From Wolbachia endosymbiont of Ctenocephalides felis wCfeT (lineage in GTDB: Bacteria > Pseudomonadota > Alphaproteobacteria > Rickettsiales > Anaplasmataceae), in NCBI RefSeq assembly GCF_012277295.1, contig NZ_CP051156.1, positions 682,001 to 746,000 on the forward strand: a stretch of DNA of 64,000 bases, read 5' to 3'. The position numbers and the translations under genes are program-made. How positions within the stretch are numbered: position 1 is the stretch's first letter; the number at the start of each line of letters is the position of its first letter. The notes under the pieces were generated by a model. That model saw only the letters and a program-made list of their open reading frames with translations. It searched no databases and was not told the origin of the DNA. Positions 1 to 8,891 of the stretch are shown here, one piece after another.

Positions 1-50
1 ACCACAATAGTGAATAATTTAACCAAAATAAAAATTATGGGAGCATAACA

Positions 51-392
51 ATGAAAAAAATTCTTTTACTGATAGCTTTAATTTTCTCAGTTGCATTTGA
101 TGCTACTGCTAGTACTGCTGATAAAAAAAGTATTTATGAGAATGATGCAACATTTGGCACAATATGTAAGATAATAACATACATTCAAGACCTGGGTGGA
201 CCAATAATAACGATAGTACTAATTGGTGCAGCTTTGCTTGCAATATTTGGCAGAATGCCTTGGCCGGCACTGTTCGCGTTGGGCGCATTCGTTGCTGTGT
301 TTTTTGGTGCCTCCGCAGTCATTTCAAGAGTAATGCCAAAAGGAGGTGTAACGTGTTCATACTTAAAGCCTGCTACTACTGATAAGACATAA
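51..392 (+). CDS. virB2: VirB2/TrbC-family type IV secretion pilin-like protein, copy 1
   Basis: A 113-aa protein with an N-terminal signal peptide (MKK, then a hydrophobic run to about residue 20). A VirB2-type core follows: a cysteine near residue 39, a GGP motif opening the first membrane helix (about 49-66), then FGRMPWPALFALGAF leading into the second helix (about 70-92). This is the size and two-helix layout of VirB2/TrbC pilins, the major subunits of the P-type type IV secretion system at the cell surface. A GGGAG ribosome site lies about 10 bases upstream of the ATG. A closely related gene follows at 536, so this is a tandem pair. No other vir genes are in the window. Family assignment is firm; that it forms a pilus is inference from the family. 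Confidence 0.85.
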   Translation: MKKILLLIALIFSVAFDATASTADKKSIYENDATFGTICKIITYIQDLGGPIITIVLIGAALLAIFGRMPWPALFALGAFVAVFFGASAVISRVMPKGGVTCSYLKPATTDKT

Positions 393-403
393 TAAAATAA
401 CCT

Positions 404-433
404 AAAAGAGATCACCTTCTGTTGATCTCTTTT
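404..433 (+). terminator. Rho-independent terminator after virB2 copy 1
   Basis: A perfect 11-bp inverted repeat (404-414 with 423-433, AAAAGAGATCA / TGATCTCTTTT) with an 8-base loop, ending in a run of T. It sits 12 bases after the virB2 stop, so the two virB2 genes probably have separate transcripts. Confidence 0.8.
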
Positions 434-535
434 AACTAATAAATTAGTAAAGTTAGTATAATTATTATATTTTTAGTATTTACATAAAATTCATCACAAT
501 GAGCGATAATCCTGCATGAAATTATTGGAGGTGTG

Positions 536-934
536 ATGAAAAATTTTCTTTTGCTTTTGGTCTTAATTTTCTCCTTTGCGTTTGATGTTGCTGCTAATAA
601 TAACAGTGTTAATGAACCCACAACAGAAAACACAATATGCCAAATTGTAAAATATGTACAATCATTAGGTGGACCAATGATTACAGTGGTAATAATTGGC
701 GCAGCTTTGCTTGCAATATTTAGCAGAATGCCTTGGCCAGCACTATTTGCATTGGGAGTATTTACTGCTGTATTTTTTGGTGCCCCCACAATTGTAAAGG
801 CAATATCACCGAACAGTGCATCTTGTGATAATGGCGTGTTTAACGGTAAGGCTAATATCGGTGGTGGTGGTAGTAGCAGTGGTGGTAGCAATAACGCTGG
901 TGGTCAAATCCTCAATCCTTCTTCTAATTCATAA
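536..934 (+). CDS. virB2: VirB2/TrbC-family type IV secretion pilin-like protein, copy 2
   Basis: A 132-aa paralogue of the gene at 51. It has the same signal peptide style (FAFDVAANN) and the same cysteine, GGP and MPWPALFALG core with two membrane helices. The C-terminal tail differs: it is rich in Gly, Ser and Asn (GGGGSSSGGSNNAGG). The start is the ATG at 536 rather than the GTG at 533, because a GGAGG site lies 5 bases before it. The 3' end overlaps the convergent pstS by 11 bases. The divergent tail suggests the copies differ in the exposed or processed end; that is inference. Confidence 0.85.
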   Translation: MKNFLLLLVLIFSFAFDVAANNNSVNEPTTENTICQIVKYVQSLGGPMITVVIIGAALLAIFSRMPWPALFALGVFTAVFFGAPTIVKAISPNSASCDNGVFNGKANIGGGGSSSGGSNNAGGQILNPSSNS

Positions 935-1943
935 TCGAACGAACCTTTGCTGAAACGTTCTTTATATCTTCACTTGAAAGTGGGATTAGACCTAACCTAA
1001 ACAGGTACCCACTTTCAGTGTTAATGGACTCTACAACTTCCTTAATAAACTCCATTAATCCTTCAATAGTATCTAAGTGCTCTTTCTTTATGTAAAGGTA
1101 TAGAGGTCTTGCTAATATGTATTTTCCTGATGATATATTTTCATAAGTTGGCTCAATTCCTGCAATTGTGCTCCCTTGTATCTTATCCTGATTTCTCATT
1201 AAAAAACTAAAACTAAATATTCCTAGAGCATTTTTATTACTTTTTAATTTTTGTATTATTATGTTTTCGTTAATTCCCACTTCTATATATCTTCCATCAT
1301 CCCTGATGTTGCTACATGCTTTTTTTCTTTCTTCTTGATCTGGATAAGTTTCTTTGAAAATTCTTGAGCTCATGCAGGAATATTGGTCAAGCATCACAGA
1401 TTTGATCAAAGTTTCATATGTGCCGGTGTTTTGATATGGACCATAAATTTCAATTTCTGCCTTTGGTAAGGCTTGATTCACCTCTGACCAAAAATTTTTG
1501 CTATTCTTTATCAATTTATCATTCTCTATGGAATATGCAGACAAAGTTTCAAATATATCTTTTTTTGTAAAATCAAACCTATGGCTTTGATTTGAATTCG
1601 CAATCACCACCCCATCATAACCAATAATAATTTCTATTATGTCATTAATACCATTTCTTTTACATAATTCTCTCTCCACCTCCTTTATCGGACGAGATGA
1701 AGTGGTAATATCTGGCGTACCCTCACCCACTCCAGAGCAAAACATTTTAAATCCTGATCCACTTCCTATTGATTCCACAACTGGAGTTTTAAAAGAAAAC
1801 ACACGACTAAATTCCTCAGCTATAAACGAAACAAAAGGAAAAACAGTTGAAGAACCAACAATTCTGATGTGCTTTCTGGCATCAGCATTTGATAGCGGCA
1901 CAAACACTGCAAATATGAAAATCAGTAGGAATTTTCTAAGCAT
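924..1943 (-). CDS. pstS: Phosphate ABC transporter, periplasmic phosphate-binding protein
   Basis: A 339-aa PstS-type protein. A signal peptide (residues 1 to about 21, LLIFIFAVFVPLSNADA) is followed by the phosphate-binding start IRIVGSSTVFPF. The segment ESIGSGSGFKMFCSGVGEGTPDI matches the second ligand loop, which in the family contacts phosphate through SGSG. It would capture phosphate in the periplasm for PstCAB; no other pst gene is in the window, so the transporter genes lie elsewhere. It is transcribed toward virB2 copy 2 and overlaps its end by 11 bases. Confidence 0.9.
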   Translation of the reverse strand: MLRKFLLIFIFAVFVPLSNADARKHIRIVGSSTVFPFVSFIAEEFSRVFSFKTPVVESIGSGSGFKMFCSGVGEGTPDITTSSRPIKEVERELCKRNGINDIIEIIIGYDGVVIANSNQSHRFDFTKKDIFETLSAYSIENDKLIKNSKNFWSEVNQALPKAEIEIYGPYQNTGTYETLIKSVMLDQYSCMSSRIFKETYPDQEERKKACSNIRDDGRYIEVGINENIIIQKLKSNKNALGIFSFSFLMRNQDKIQGSTIAGIEPTYENISSGKYILARPLYLYIKKEHLDTIEGLMEFIKEVVESINTESGYLFRLGLIPLSSEDIKNVSAKVRSIMN

Positions 1944-2054
1944 TACTAGATTTAAGAATAAACTTAATTATTATAACAAAAAATTAAACTGAAAAGCCTT
2001 AAATTTTTTCTCAGGAAAAGATAATCACAGCTAAATAAACTCTATCCAAATGTG

Positions 2055-3218
2055 CTAACAGTCGTACCTTGACTCCGAACACTGAGCCTGTTCAATACTT
2101 GAATTGTCAATAATAGTGTTAATATTTTTTACAACTTCTAAAAATGTCAGCACTTTCAGTGCAGGAATATGCTTCTTTTTAATATCTTCCAAATCTACAA
2201 AATTTTTCAGAGTTATCTCTCTATCTCCAAGTTCTTTCCTAAAATCATCTCTATGAGCTTCAAAAAAGTTTTTTATTACGCTAAATGTCATAACTTCAAA
2301 ATCATTTCTATAATGTGACAACAAAAAGTTAATTAATGGCTCATGATTATGTAAAAATATACTTTTTTTAATTTCGCAAGCTTTATTGATTAAAACATCA
2401 GCATACAATGGATATTGCTCTTTTAAGTATTCTGTATTTTCCAGCCTGCTATATATATTTGCATTTTCTTCCCAAACCTGAATCACATCAATTGCATCTA
2501 AAAACTCATATAATTCCCCATCTTTTGTTTGCATTTTTTCCACTTCTTTCTACACTTTGTCTTGATAATCATCCCAATACTGAGATAACGTAAGATTACT
2601 GTTGACGTAACCTGGTTTCGCTCTTTCAGGGTTATGTAATATAGTGTACTGGATTAGAGATTTGCTACATTCTATATGGCCATTTTTAATAGCTAGATAT
2701 GAAGCTCGTCTATTTTTCACAGGGCCTTCTTTTATAAGAAAGTTTACCACTTCTGTATGGCCACTTAATGCAGACAAGCATAAAGGAGTATTTTTGTAAC
2801 AATCTTCTGCATTAATGTCAGCTCCTTCTCTTATGAGAATGCTTACCATCTCTATGTAACCCTTTCCAGCAGCTAAATGTAAAGGAGTGAATAAATAAAA
2901 ATTATTTCTTGCATTAACATCAGCTCCTTCTTTTATGAGAATGTTTACTACCTCCAGACAACTTTTTCCAACAGCCAGGTGTAAAGGAGAATCTCCGTCA
3001 CAATCTTCTATATTAACGTTTGCTTTGTGATCTATAAGAGCATTCACTATTTCTGTGTAACCTTTCTCAGCAGCCAAGTGTAAAGGCGTACTTTCCCATA
3101 AATCTTTTGTATCAACATCAGCACCCTTTCTTATGAGCTCATTAACTCGATCTACATTTCCTCTTGCAGTAGCATGAATAAGCCGTTGATTTAGTTCTGC
3201 TTTGTTTATCTTGTACAT
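2055..3218 (-). pseudogene. Ankyrin-repeat protein split by an in-frame TAG
   Basis: The 5' part (3218-2550) encodes 222 aa with about five ankyrin repeats (motifs such as TPLHLAAEKGYTEIVNALI). It ends at a TAG at 2552-2550. The next reading frame (from a GTG at 2543, 162 aa) continues in exactly the same frame two codons later, reading DKV-stop-KEVEKMQTKDGELYEF. The two parts look like one protein of about 387 aa with an ankyrin N-terminus and a helical C-terminus. Wolbachia ankyrin proteins are candidate host-interacting factors. Either a nonsense mutation truncated it, or the downstream part restarts at the GTG; no strong ribosome site is seen there. Confidence 0.7.
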
Positions 3219-3396
3219 TGCTCATAACCCTCTCCGACAAATATGATATAGATTTAATTATCTTAAATATTATGGAAAAGTCAATTTATTTATCTATAAT
3301 TTTATTATTATTCTAGCATAAAATGATAATTTACCAGACCCGATTAGAAGAATTTTAAGAAAGTCAGGAAAATAGGGAAATTTAACAATTAGTATT

Positions 3397-4776
3397 TTAA
3401 GCAAAATCTTCTACAAAGCTTGTTTTATGAGTGCAATCAGCCCCGAAAATATCTCTCAATTCTCTCACATGGCCAAGCTTTATGATTTCAATATCGCAAG
3501 AAGAATAATTACCATTCTTAGGCATAATTGCTCTCTTAAATCCCAATTTTTGTGCTTCTTTCAGCCTTAAGTCAGCATGTGAAATATTCCTAATTTCCCC
3601 TGAAAGTGCAATTTCACCACAGATTATTGAAGAAGTAGGTAGCGGAAGACTTATCACACTTGAAATAATAGATGCTGCTACTGCAAGATCAGCCGATGGC
3701 TCTTGTATTTTCAGTCCTCCGGCAATATTTAAATACACTTCTTTATCGTGCAAAAACATCTTACAGCGGGCATTAAGAACCGCTATGATCATAGCCAAGC
3801 GATTAGCATCCCATCCAACCACCGCCCTTCTTGGAGTTGCCATGTTCGTTTTTGCTATTAATGCTTGCACCTCCATTAAAATTGGCCTTGAGCCTTCAAT
3901 TCCTGCAAACACAGCACTACCCACTACTTCTCTATCACGATCCATTAAAAACAGCGATGATGGATTCTCAACAGGTACTAGCCCAACTTCTGTCATCTCA
4001 AAAATACCTATCTCATTTGCAGGACCAAACCTATTTTTAATTGCACGCAAAATACGATGTTGATTGCTATTTTCACCTTCAAAATGTAACACTGTATCCA
4101 CCATATGCTCCAGAGTTTTAGGTCCAGCTATTTGCCCGTCCTTATTTATATGGCTAACTATGAGAAGCGAAATACCATGTTGTTTAGCAAAAACAGTTAA
4201 TTCATGAGCACAGATACGAACCTGTGCAATCGTACCAGGAGCAGAAGTTATTCTTCTATCATAAATAGTTTGTATGGAATCAATTACCACCAGTTTTATG
4301 TTCTTATTCTCTTTGATAATAGTTAATATATCATTTGAAGAAGTTGTAGATAAAAGTTTAATTTTCTTATCATTTATTTTGAGTCGCTTTGCCCTTAAGC
4401 TCACCTGCTCTAAAGATTCTTCACCAGATACATAAAGACATTCAAAGGGAGAAAATTGCACAACATTAGCTGCAATTCTAAGCAAAAGGGTAGATTTGCC
4501 AATGCCAGGCTCACCACCAATTAAAATGCTAGCACCATGAACAATTCCTCCACCAAACACTCTGTCTAACTCATCTATACCTGTTAAAAAACGATCTGGA
4601 GTAATGATCTCGCTATCCGACAATGCTTTCACTAAGATCAGTGCAGATGAGTTCTTTTTATCAGTTTTAACTGCTATTTCCTCAACAACTGTGTCCCAGC
4701 TGTCGCATGCTATGCACTTACCTACCCATCTGCCGGTGCTGTGGCCACAAGATTGACATACATATATGGTTTTCAT
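3397..4776 (-). CDS. radA: DNA repair protein RadA
   Basis: A 459-aa protein with the complete RadA (Sms) layout. An N-terminal four-cysteine zinc finger (CQSCGH and CIACDSW) is followed by a RecA-like ATPase with Walker A GGEPGIGKST (about residues 86-96) and Walker B VVIDSIQT. The RadA signature KNRFG is present, and a Lon-protease-like C-terminal domain carries the GGLKIQEPSADLAVA stretch. RadA is a DnaB-like branch-migration helicase in recombinational repair. Length is normal and no break is seen. It is divergent from the LssY-like gene at 4826. Confidence 0.95.
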   Translation of the reverse strand: MKTIYVCQSCGHSTGRWVGKCIACDSWDTVVEEIAVKTDKKNSSALILVKALSDSEIITPDRFLTGIDELDRVFGGGIVHGASILIGGEPGIGKSTLLLRIAANVVQFSPFECLYVSGEESLEQVSLRAKRLKINDKKIKLLSTTSSNDILTIIKENKNIKLVVIDSIQTIYDRRITSAPGTIAQVRICAHELTVFAKQHGISLLIVSHINKDGQIAGPKTLEHMVDTVLHFEGENSNQHRILRAIKNRFGPANEIGIFEMTEVGLVPVENPSSLFLMDRDREVVGSAVFAGIEGSRPILMEVQALIAKTNMATPRRAVVGWDANRLAMIIAVLNARCKMFLHDKEVYLNIAGGLKIQEPSADLAVAASIISSVISLPLPTSSIICGEIALSGEIRNISHADLRLKEAQKLGFKRAIMPKNGNYSSCDIEIIKLGHVRELRDIFGADCTHKTSFVEDFA

Positions 4777-4825
4777 TTATACGTTAATAAATTCTTATCA
4801 AAAATCTAGTAAAATAAATAACTTA

Positions 4826-5042
4826 ATGATGTCCAGACTACTTGTTCTTTTGATGATTATATTACTGTGTTTGCCGTGTCAAGGCTTAGAGCTCATATCT
4901 ATGCAGAAAAAAACCATGAAAAATAGCAGAATAGCTGGTGATCCTATAAATATAGTTATAGTTGGAAGTAAAGAAGCAATTCATGAAGCTTTCACGAGTG
5001 CAGGGTGGAGTGTTGCAGATAAACTTACCCTGTCTAAAAAGA
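4826..5042 (+). pseudogene. LssY C-terminal-domain-like protein, truncated by an IS5-type element
   Basis: The first 72 codons of a gene starting with two ATGs at 4826/4829. They include a hydrophobic signal segment (LLVLLMIILLCLPCQG) and the start of an LssY_C-like domain (INIVIVGSKEAIHEAFTSAGW, then VADKLTL). The frame then runs into the left end of an insertion sequence at 5043 and stops there. The remainder of the domain is not found at the other end of the IS, which abuts an ankyrin gene. The gene is therefore cut off, probably by recombination between IS copies. Confidence 0.7.
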
Positions 5043-6132
5043 GGCTTTGTTGCATCGCTCTTTGGATAGGAGGCAATGCATAATAAATTCATGAAGCTAT
5101 CTCAAATTTAGCCATGCCTATTTCAGTAAATTTGTTCAGCAAATAACACTTGAGTAGCATTTCTTTCTCACGGTTAATCTCAGATTTGTTCCTAAAACTA
5201 AACCCAAATGTTTGCTTCAGTCGCGAGAAAAAACTTTCTATATAAGATCTCTTCCCATAATTTATCTCTTTTTTCCACTTCTTCATACCATCTTCACCAT
5301 ATGACTTTATGAGCTTGATTGTAGAATTTCTCTCAGCCATATAATCCAGCTTTGGATGCTCCACTGCATTGTTTTGCAGAGGAATTTTTGTCTTTATGCC
5401 AAGCTCATTGCACAATTTGTATAACTTCTTTCGATTATATGCTCTGTCTGCATATAGTGTGCTTATATTGTATTTAGCATTAGCCCTTGCAATAAGATCA
5501 CAGGCTCCATAGTGGTCAGAATAAACTCCACTACTGTATTTTGCAGCTATGACTTTTTTGCTACCTATCTCCAGCATTACATGCAATTTTCTTGTTTGCT
5601 TATAGCCACGGTACTTTCTATCTGTACCGTTTGCCTTACTATGGCCTGGAATATTATTGTAGATGCTTATTCCAGTGCTATCTATGGCGATCTCAATATT
5701 TTCCATACTGTTTTTATCATGTCTTCGATCATTAATTTTTAAGTTAAGCTTTTTGAATCTTCTGGAAGCCTGGGAATAGCTGATAACTTGCAAATTTTTT
5801 CCTATTTGCTCAAGGTATCCCGCTATAAACCCCACCGTTTGTCTTAGGCCTATTCTAAACAAATAAGTTATTATGTGAATTAGAATTACGACTTTATCAC
5901 TATAAATATTGTTGCTACCGGCCATTTTGGGACTTTTTTCGTACCAATTTTCTATGGCATCGTTGACGTAATAAAAAATATTTCCTCTTTCTTGGAGAAA
6001 TTTGTTATATTCGTAGCAGTTACTGACTTTCATTTTGACTGGCATATTTTTCCTTTGTCGGTTAAATGCCTGTTTATAATGAATTTTGTCAGTAACTCCC
6101 AGTTCTTTTTACTTTAGCTATGCAACAAAGCC
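5043..6132 (-). mobile_element. IS5-family (IS903-type) insertion sequence, copy 1
   Basis: A 1090-bp element bounded by inverted ends GGCTTTGTTGCAT (5043) and ATGCAACAAAGCC (ending 6132), with one transposase on the minus strand. Three more copies of the same length occur at 18543, 26460 and 29567. Placement in the IS903-type group rests on the single long DDE transposase and the 9-bp target duplication seen at copy 4. Here the flanks (CTAAAAAGA left, AGCCCAGTG right) do not match. The left side is an LssY-like gene and the right side an ankyrin gene. Confidence 0.92.
5089..6045 (-). CDS. IS5-family DDE transposase, copy 1
   Basis: An intact 318-aa transposase. The DDE catalytic set is visible: Asp in AIDSTGISIY, Asp in YADRAYN, and Glu in YIESFFSRLKQTFG with the R/K spacing typical of IS5-type enzymes. 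The same protein is encoded by copies 2 and 3. The start ATG (MPVKMKVSNC) follows an AAGGAAAAAT site inside the element. No defect is visible, so it could be active. Confidence 0.92.
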   Translation of the reverse strand: MPVKMKVSNCYEYNKFLQERGNIFYYVNDAIENWYEKSPKMAGSNNIYSDKVVILIHIITYLFRIGLRQTVGFIAGYLEQIGKNLQVISYSQASRRFKKLNLKINDRRHDKNSMENIEIAIDSTGISIYNNIPGHSKANGTDRKYRGYKQTRKLHVMLEIGSKKVIAAKYSSGVYSDHYGACDLIARANAKYNISTLYADRAYNRKKLYKLCNELGIKTKIPLQNNAVEHPKLDYMAERNSTIKLIKSYGEDGMKKWKKEINYGKRSYIESFFSRLKQTFGFSFRNKSEINREKEMLLKCYLLNKFTEIGMAKFEIAS

Positions 6133-7557
6133 AGCCCAGTGCAATATTTTCCAGCCATAATTGTCTTCAGCATTAACATCAGCATTATTTTTAATCAATA
6201 ATTCTGCTATTTCCTGACATCCTTGCTGAACTGCTACCTTTAATGGTGTATAACCACTATTCTTTTCTTTAGCATTAACATCAGCACCATTTTCTATTGC
6301 TAATCCAGCTCCTACTGCATTGGATTCTTTTACTGCTTCAATTAATAATTTAGTATAATAATCCTTAACACCAAGCTCCATTAATGCTGCTATTTCTGCA
6401 TGTCCTGTTTCACGAGCCAAATCTGGCGCTGTCCTGCCATCATTATTCTTGATATCAATGTTTGCATTATTCTCTAACAGTAATTTTACTATTGGAAAGG
6501 CATCCTTCATTGCTGCCCAGTGTAGTAGCGTATTTCCATCCTTATTTTGAGCATCAACGTTAGCACCACTTTTTATCAATGATTCAATTTTTTCTGAATT
6601 TCTTTCTTGCATTGCAAGAAACAATTTGCAAGTTTTATCACCAAATTCTAGAAGTTCCGCCATTTCTGTATGCCCTTTTTCACGAACCAAGTCCGACACT
6701 GTCTTGTCATTACTATTCTTGATATCAATGTTTGCACCGTTCTCCATCAGTAATTTTATTATCGTGAAGATATCTTTACCTCTTATGACTGCTAAATGTA
6801 GTGATGTATTACCATCTTTATTTTGAGCATTAATGTCAGCACCACTTTTTATCAATAATGCAATTTTTTCAAAATTGCCTTCTTCTATTGCAATAAACAA
6901 CTTGCAAGTTTTTTCACCAAGTTCCAGAAACCCTGCTATTTCTGTATGTCCTTTTTCACGAGCTAAGTCCGACGCTGCCTTGCCACCATTAACCCTGATA
7001 TCAATGTTTGCACCGTGTTTTATTAGCGATTTTACTATTTCCACTTCCCCTCTCAAAGCTGCCCAATGTAATGGTGTAACGCCATATATATCTCGAATAT
7101 TCACGTCAGCACCATACTTAAGCAACGTTTCAGATAATTTCTGATGTTCATGTTTAACTGCAAAAAGTAGTGGTGTATAGCCGTATTTGTCTTGAATGTT
7201 CACATCAGCACCATACTTAAGCAATGTCTCACACACTTCCTGATTTCCAGATTCTGCAGCCAAACTTAGTGCTGTACGACCCTCAATATCTCCAACGTTA
7301 ATATCAGCACCCCTTTCAATAAGTATCTCAACTAATTCTTTATATTGAGCCCAGTGTATTGGTGCACGTCCTTCATCATCTGGAACATTTACATCAGCAC
7401 CCCTATCAATTACTTTCTCTATAATCCATAGTCTTCCTTCCTTAATAAGACGGGCAACAATTGGCGACTTCAAGTTAATGCCATCAACCTGAATCTCAGC
7501 AAGAATCGTCGCTTCATCATATGATATTTCTTTAGGTTGTTCTGTTTTTATTGTCAT
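6133..7557 (-). pseudogene. Ankyrin-repeat protein, 3' end removed by IS5-type copy 1
   Basis: About 474 codons of an ankyrin protein remain. They start at the ATG at 7557 (MTIKTEQPKEISYDEATILAE) and hold roughly ten to twelve repeats (for example YGVTPLHWAALRGEVEIVKSLI and NNDGRTAPDLARETGHAEIA). Internal segments are near duplicates of each other (GANIDI.. and TCKLF units recur three times), pointing to repeat expansion within the gene. The frame enters the IS end after NYGWKILHWAG and stops within it, so the natural C-terminus is lost. The truncated protein of 479 aa could still be made. A secreted effector role is only a family-level inference. Confidence 0.8.
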
Positions 7558-7688
7558 ACAAACTCCATATCAAAAATATAGTTAACACATTATCACAAAC
7601 TTTCTAATTTATTATTAAACTAGCATATATAATATTTAAAAGCTTAAATGTGTTGGCCACGGTAAAACTTTTCTAATCTCAGATACTT

Positions 7689-8618
7689 CTACAAAACCTT
7701 GAGTTCTGTTTGAATTTTTATCACCTTACTAGGTAATATTACCAACGAGCTAATTGAGCAGGAGCCCTGACTGAATTTTATTCCATCCACAAGCTCTCCA
7801 TTTGTCACTCCAGTTGCGATGAATACTGACTCACCTCTTGCCATGTCTTGTATAGCGTAGATCTTTTCTGTATCGTGAATACTGAGACTTTTTGCCCTTT
7901 CTTTTAGTCTATCTGTGTCAAAGATTAGCTTACCTTCCATTTGTCCTCCTATTGAGCTAAGCGCTGCAGCAGCAAGCACTCCTTCTGGTGCACCTCCTAT
8001 GCCAATATACATGTCATGATTGCCGTTTATCAGTGACACAACAGCTGCAACATCACCATCATCTATTAACTTAATTCTTGCTCCTAAATTTTTAATTTTC
8101 GTTATTAACTCATTATGCCTATCACGTTTTAGTATAGTTACTATTAGGTCACTTATTTTACATCCCTTTGCTTTAGCTAAGCTATTTAAATTTTCTTCAA
8201 CACTATTTTTGAGTGACACCACACCTTCTGGAAGATTTTTTCCTACTGCTATTTTCTCCATATAGACATCAGGTGCATGCAGAAAGTTACCCTTTTTTGC
8301 TGCTGCCAAGACAGACATTGCCCCTTGTTTATAATGAGCACAAATTGTAGTACCTTCAAGCGGATCAACAGCAATGTCAATCCCATGACCACTCCCAGTG
8401 CCAACTCTTTCACCAATATATAGCATTGGTGCTGAATCCCTTTCACCTTCACCAATTACAATTGTACCATCTATTTCCATAGAATTTAGTTCAGTACGCA
8501 TTGCATCAACTGCAACCTGATCAGCTCTTTTTTCATCGCCAAGGCCCGCCAATTTATATGCAGCAAGTGCCGCAGCTTCAGTTACTTTCACTAATTTATA
8601 AGCTAGATCTTCCATCAT
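7689..8618 (-). CDS. glpX: Fructose-1,6-bisphosphatase class II
   Basis: A 309-aa GlpX-type enzyme that removes the 1-phosphate of fructose-1,6-bisphosphate in gluconeogenesis. Visible motifs: VIGEGERDSAPMLYIGE (metal-binding), the class II signature DIAVDPLEGTT, and DGDVAAVV and GIGGAPEGVLAAAAL in the second half. Length is close to the family norm and the start (MMEDLAYKLVKVTEAAALAAY) is natural. It stands alone, with an ankyrin gene downstream and an IS66-disturbed region upstream. Confidence 0.94.
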   Translation of the reverse strand: MMEDLAYKLVKVTEAAALAAYKLAGLGDEKRADQVAVDAMRTELNSMEIDGTIVIGEGERDSAPMLYIGERVGTGSGHGIDIAVDPLEGTTICAHYKQGAMSVLAAAKKGNFLHAPDVYMEKIAVGKNLPEGVVSLKNSVEENLNSLAKAKGCKISDLIVTILKRDRHNELITKIKNLGARIKLIDDGDVAAVVSLINGNHDMYIGIGGAPEGVLAAAALSSIGGQMEGKLIFDTDRLKERAKSLSIHDTEKIYAIQDMARGESVFIATGVTNGELVDGIKFSQGSCSISSLVILPSKVIKIQTELKVL

Positions 8619-8737
8619 CTATTTGAAAATATTAATAAGTAACTAGAATATATCTCATGCTGCTTGAGAGTGCAATATTTTGACTTATTGCAGGAAATTA
8701 TTATAACTAAACCATTGTACTGGAGGATTTAATTACG

Positions 8738-8891
8738 TTGTACAGTAATAATACTGTTGAAGATCTATATCGAAGAATAGCCATAATAACAGCATTGCAT
8801 GTAATAAACTCTACATTACCAAGCTATAATAAAATGAGAGGATATAGTGTTAAGTGGTATAATAGCCCTTGTACAGAAGTCAAGAGGAATC
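8738..8891 (+). other. Possible small gene fragment cut by IS66 copy A
   Basis: An open frame from a TTG at 8738, preceded by a TGGAGG ribosome-like site, reads LYSNNTVEDLYRRIAIITALHVINS and continues to the IS66 end at 8892. On the far side of the element (10353 onward) a further 13 codons (EVKLLAESNSLLP) precede a stop, but no target duplication links the two sides. No family is recognised. It may be the remains of a disrupted gene or chance. Confidence 0.3.
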
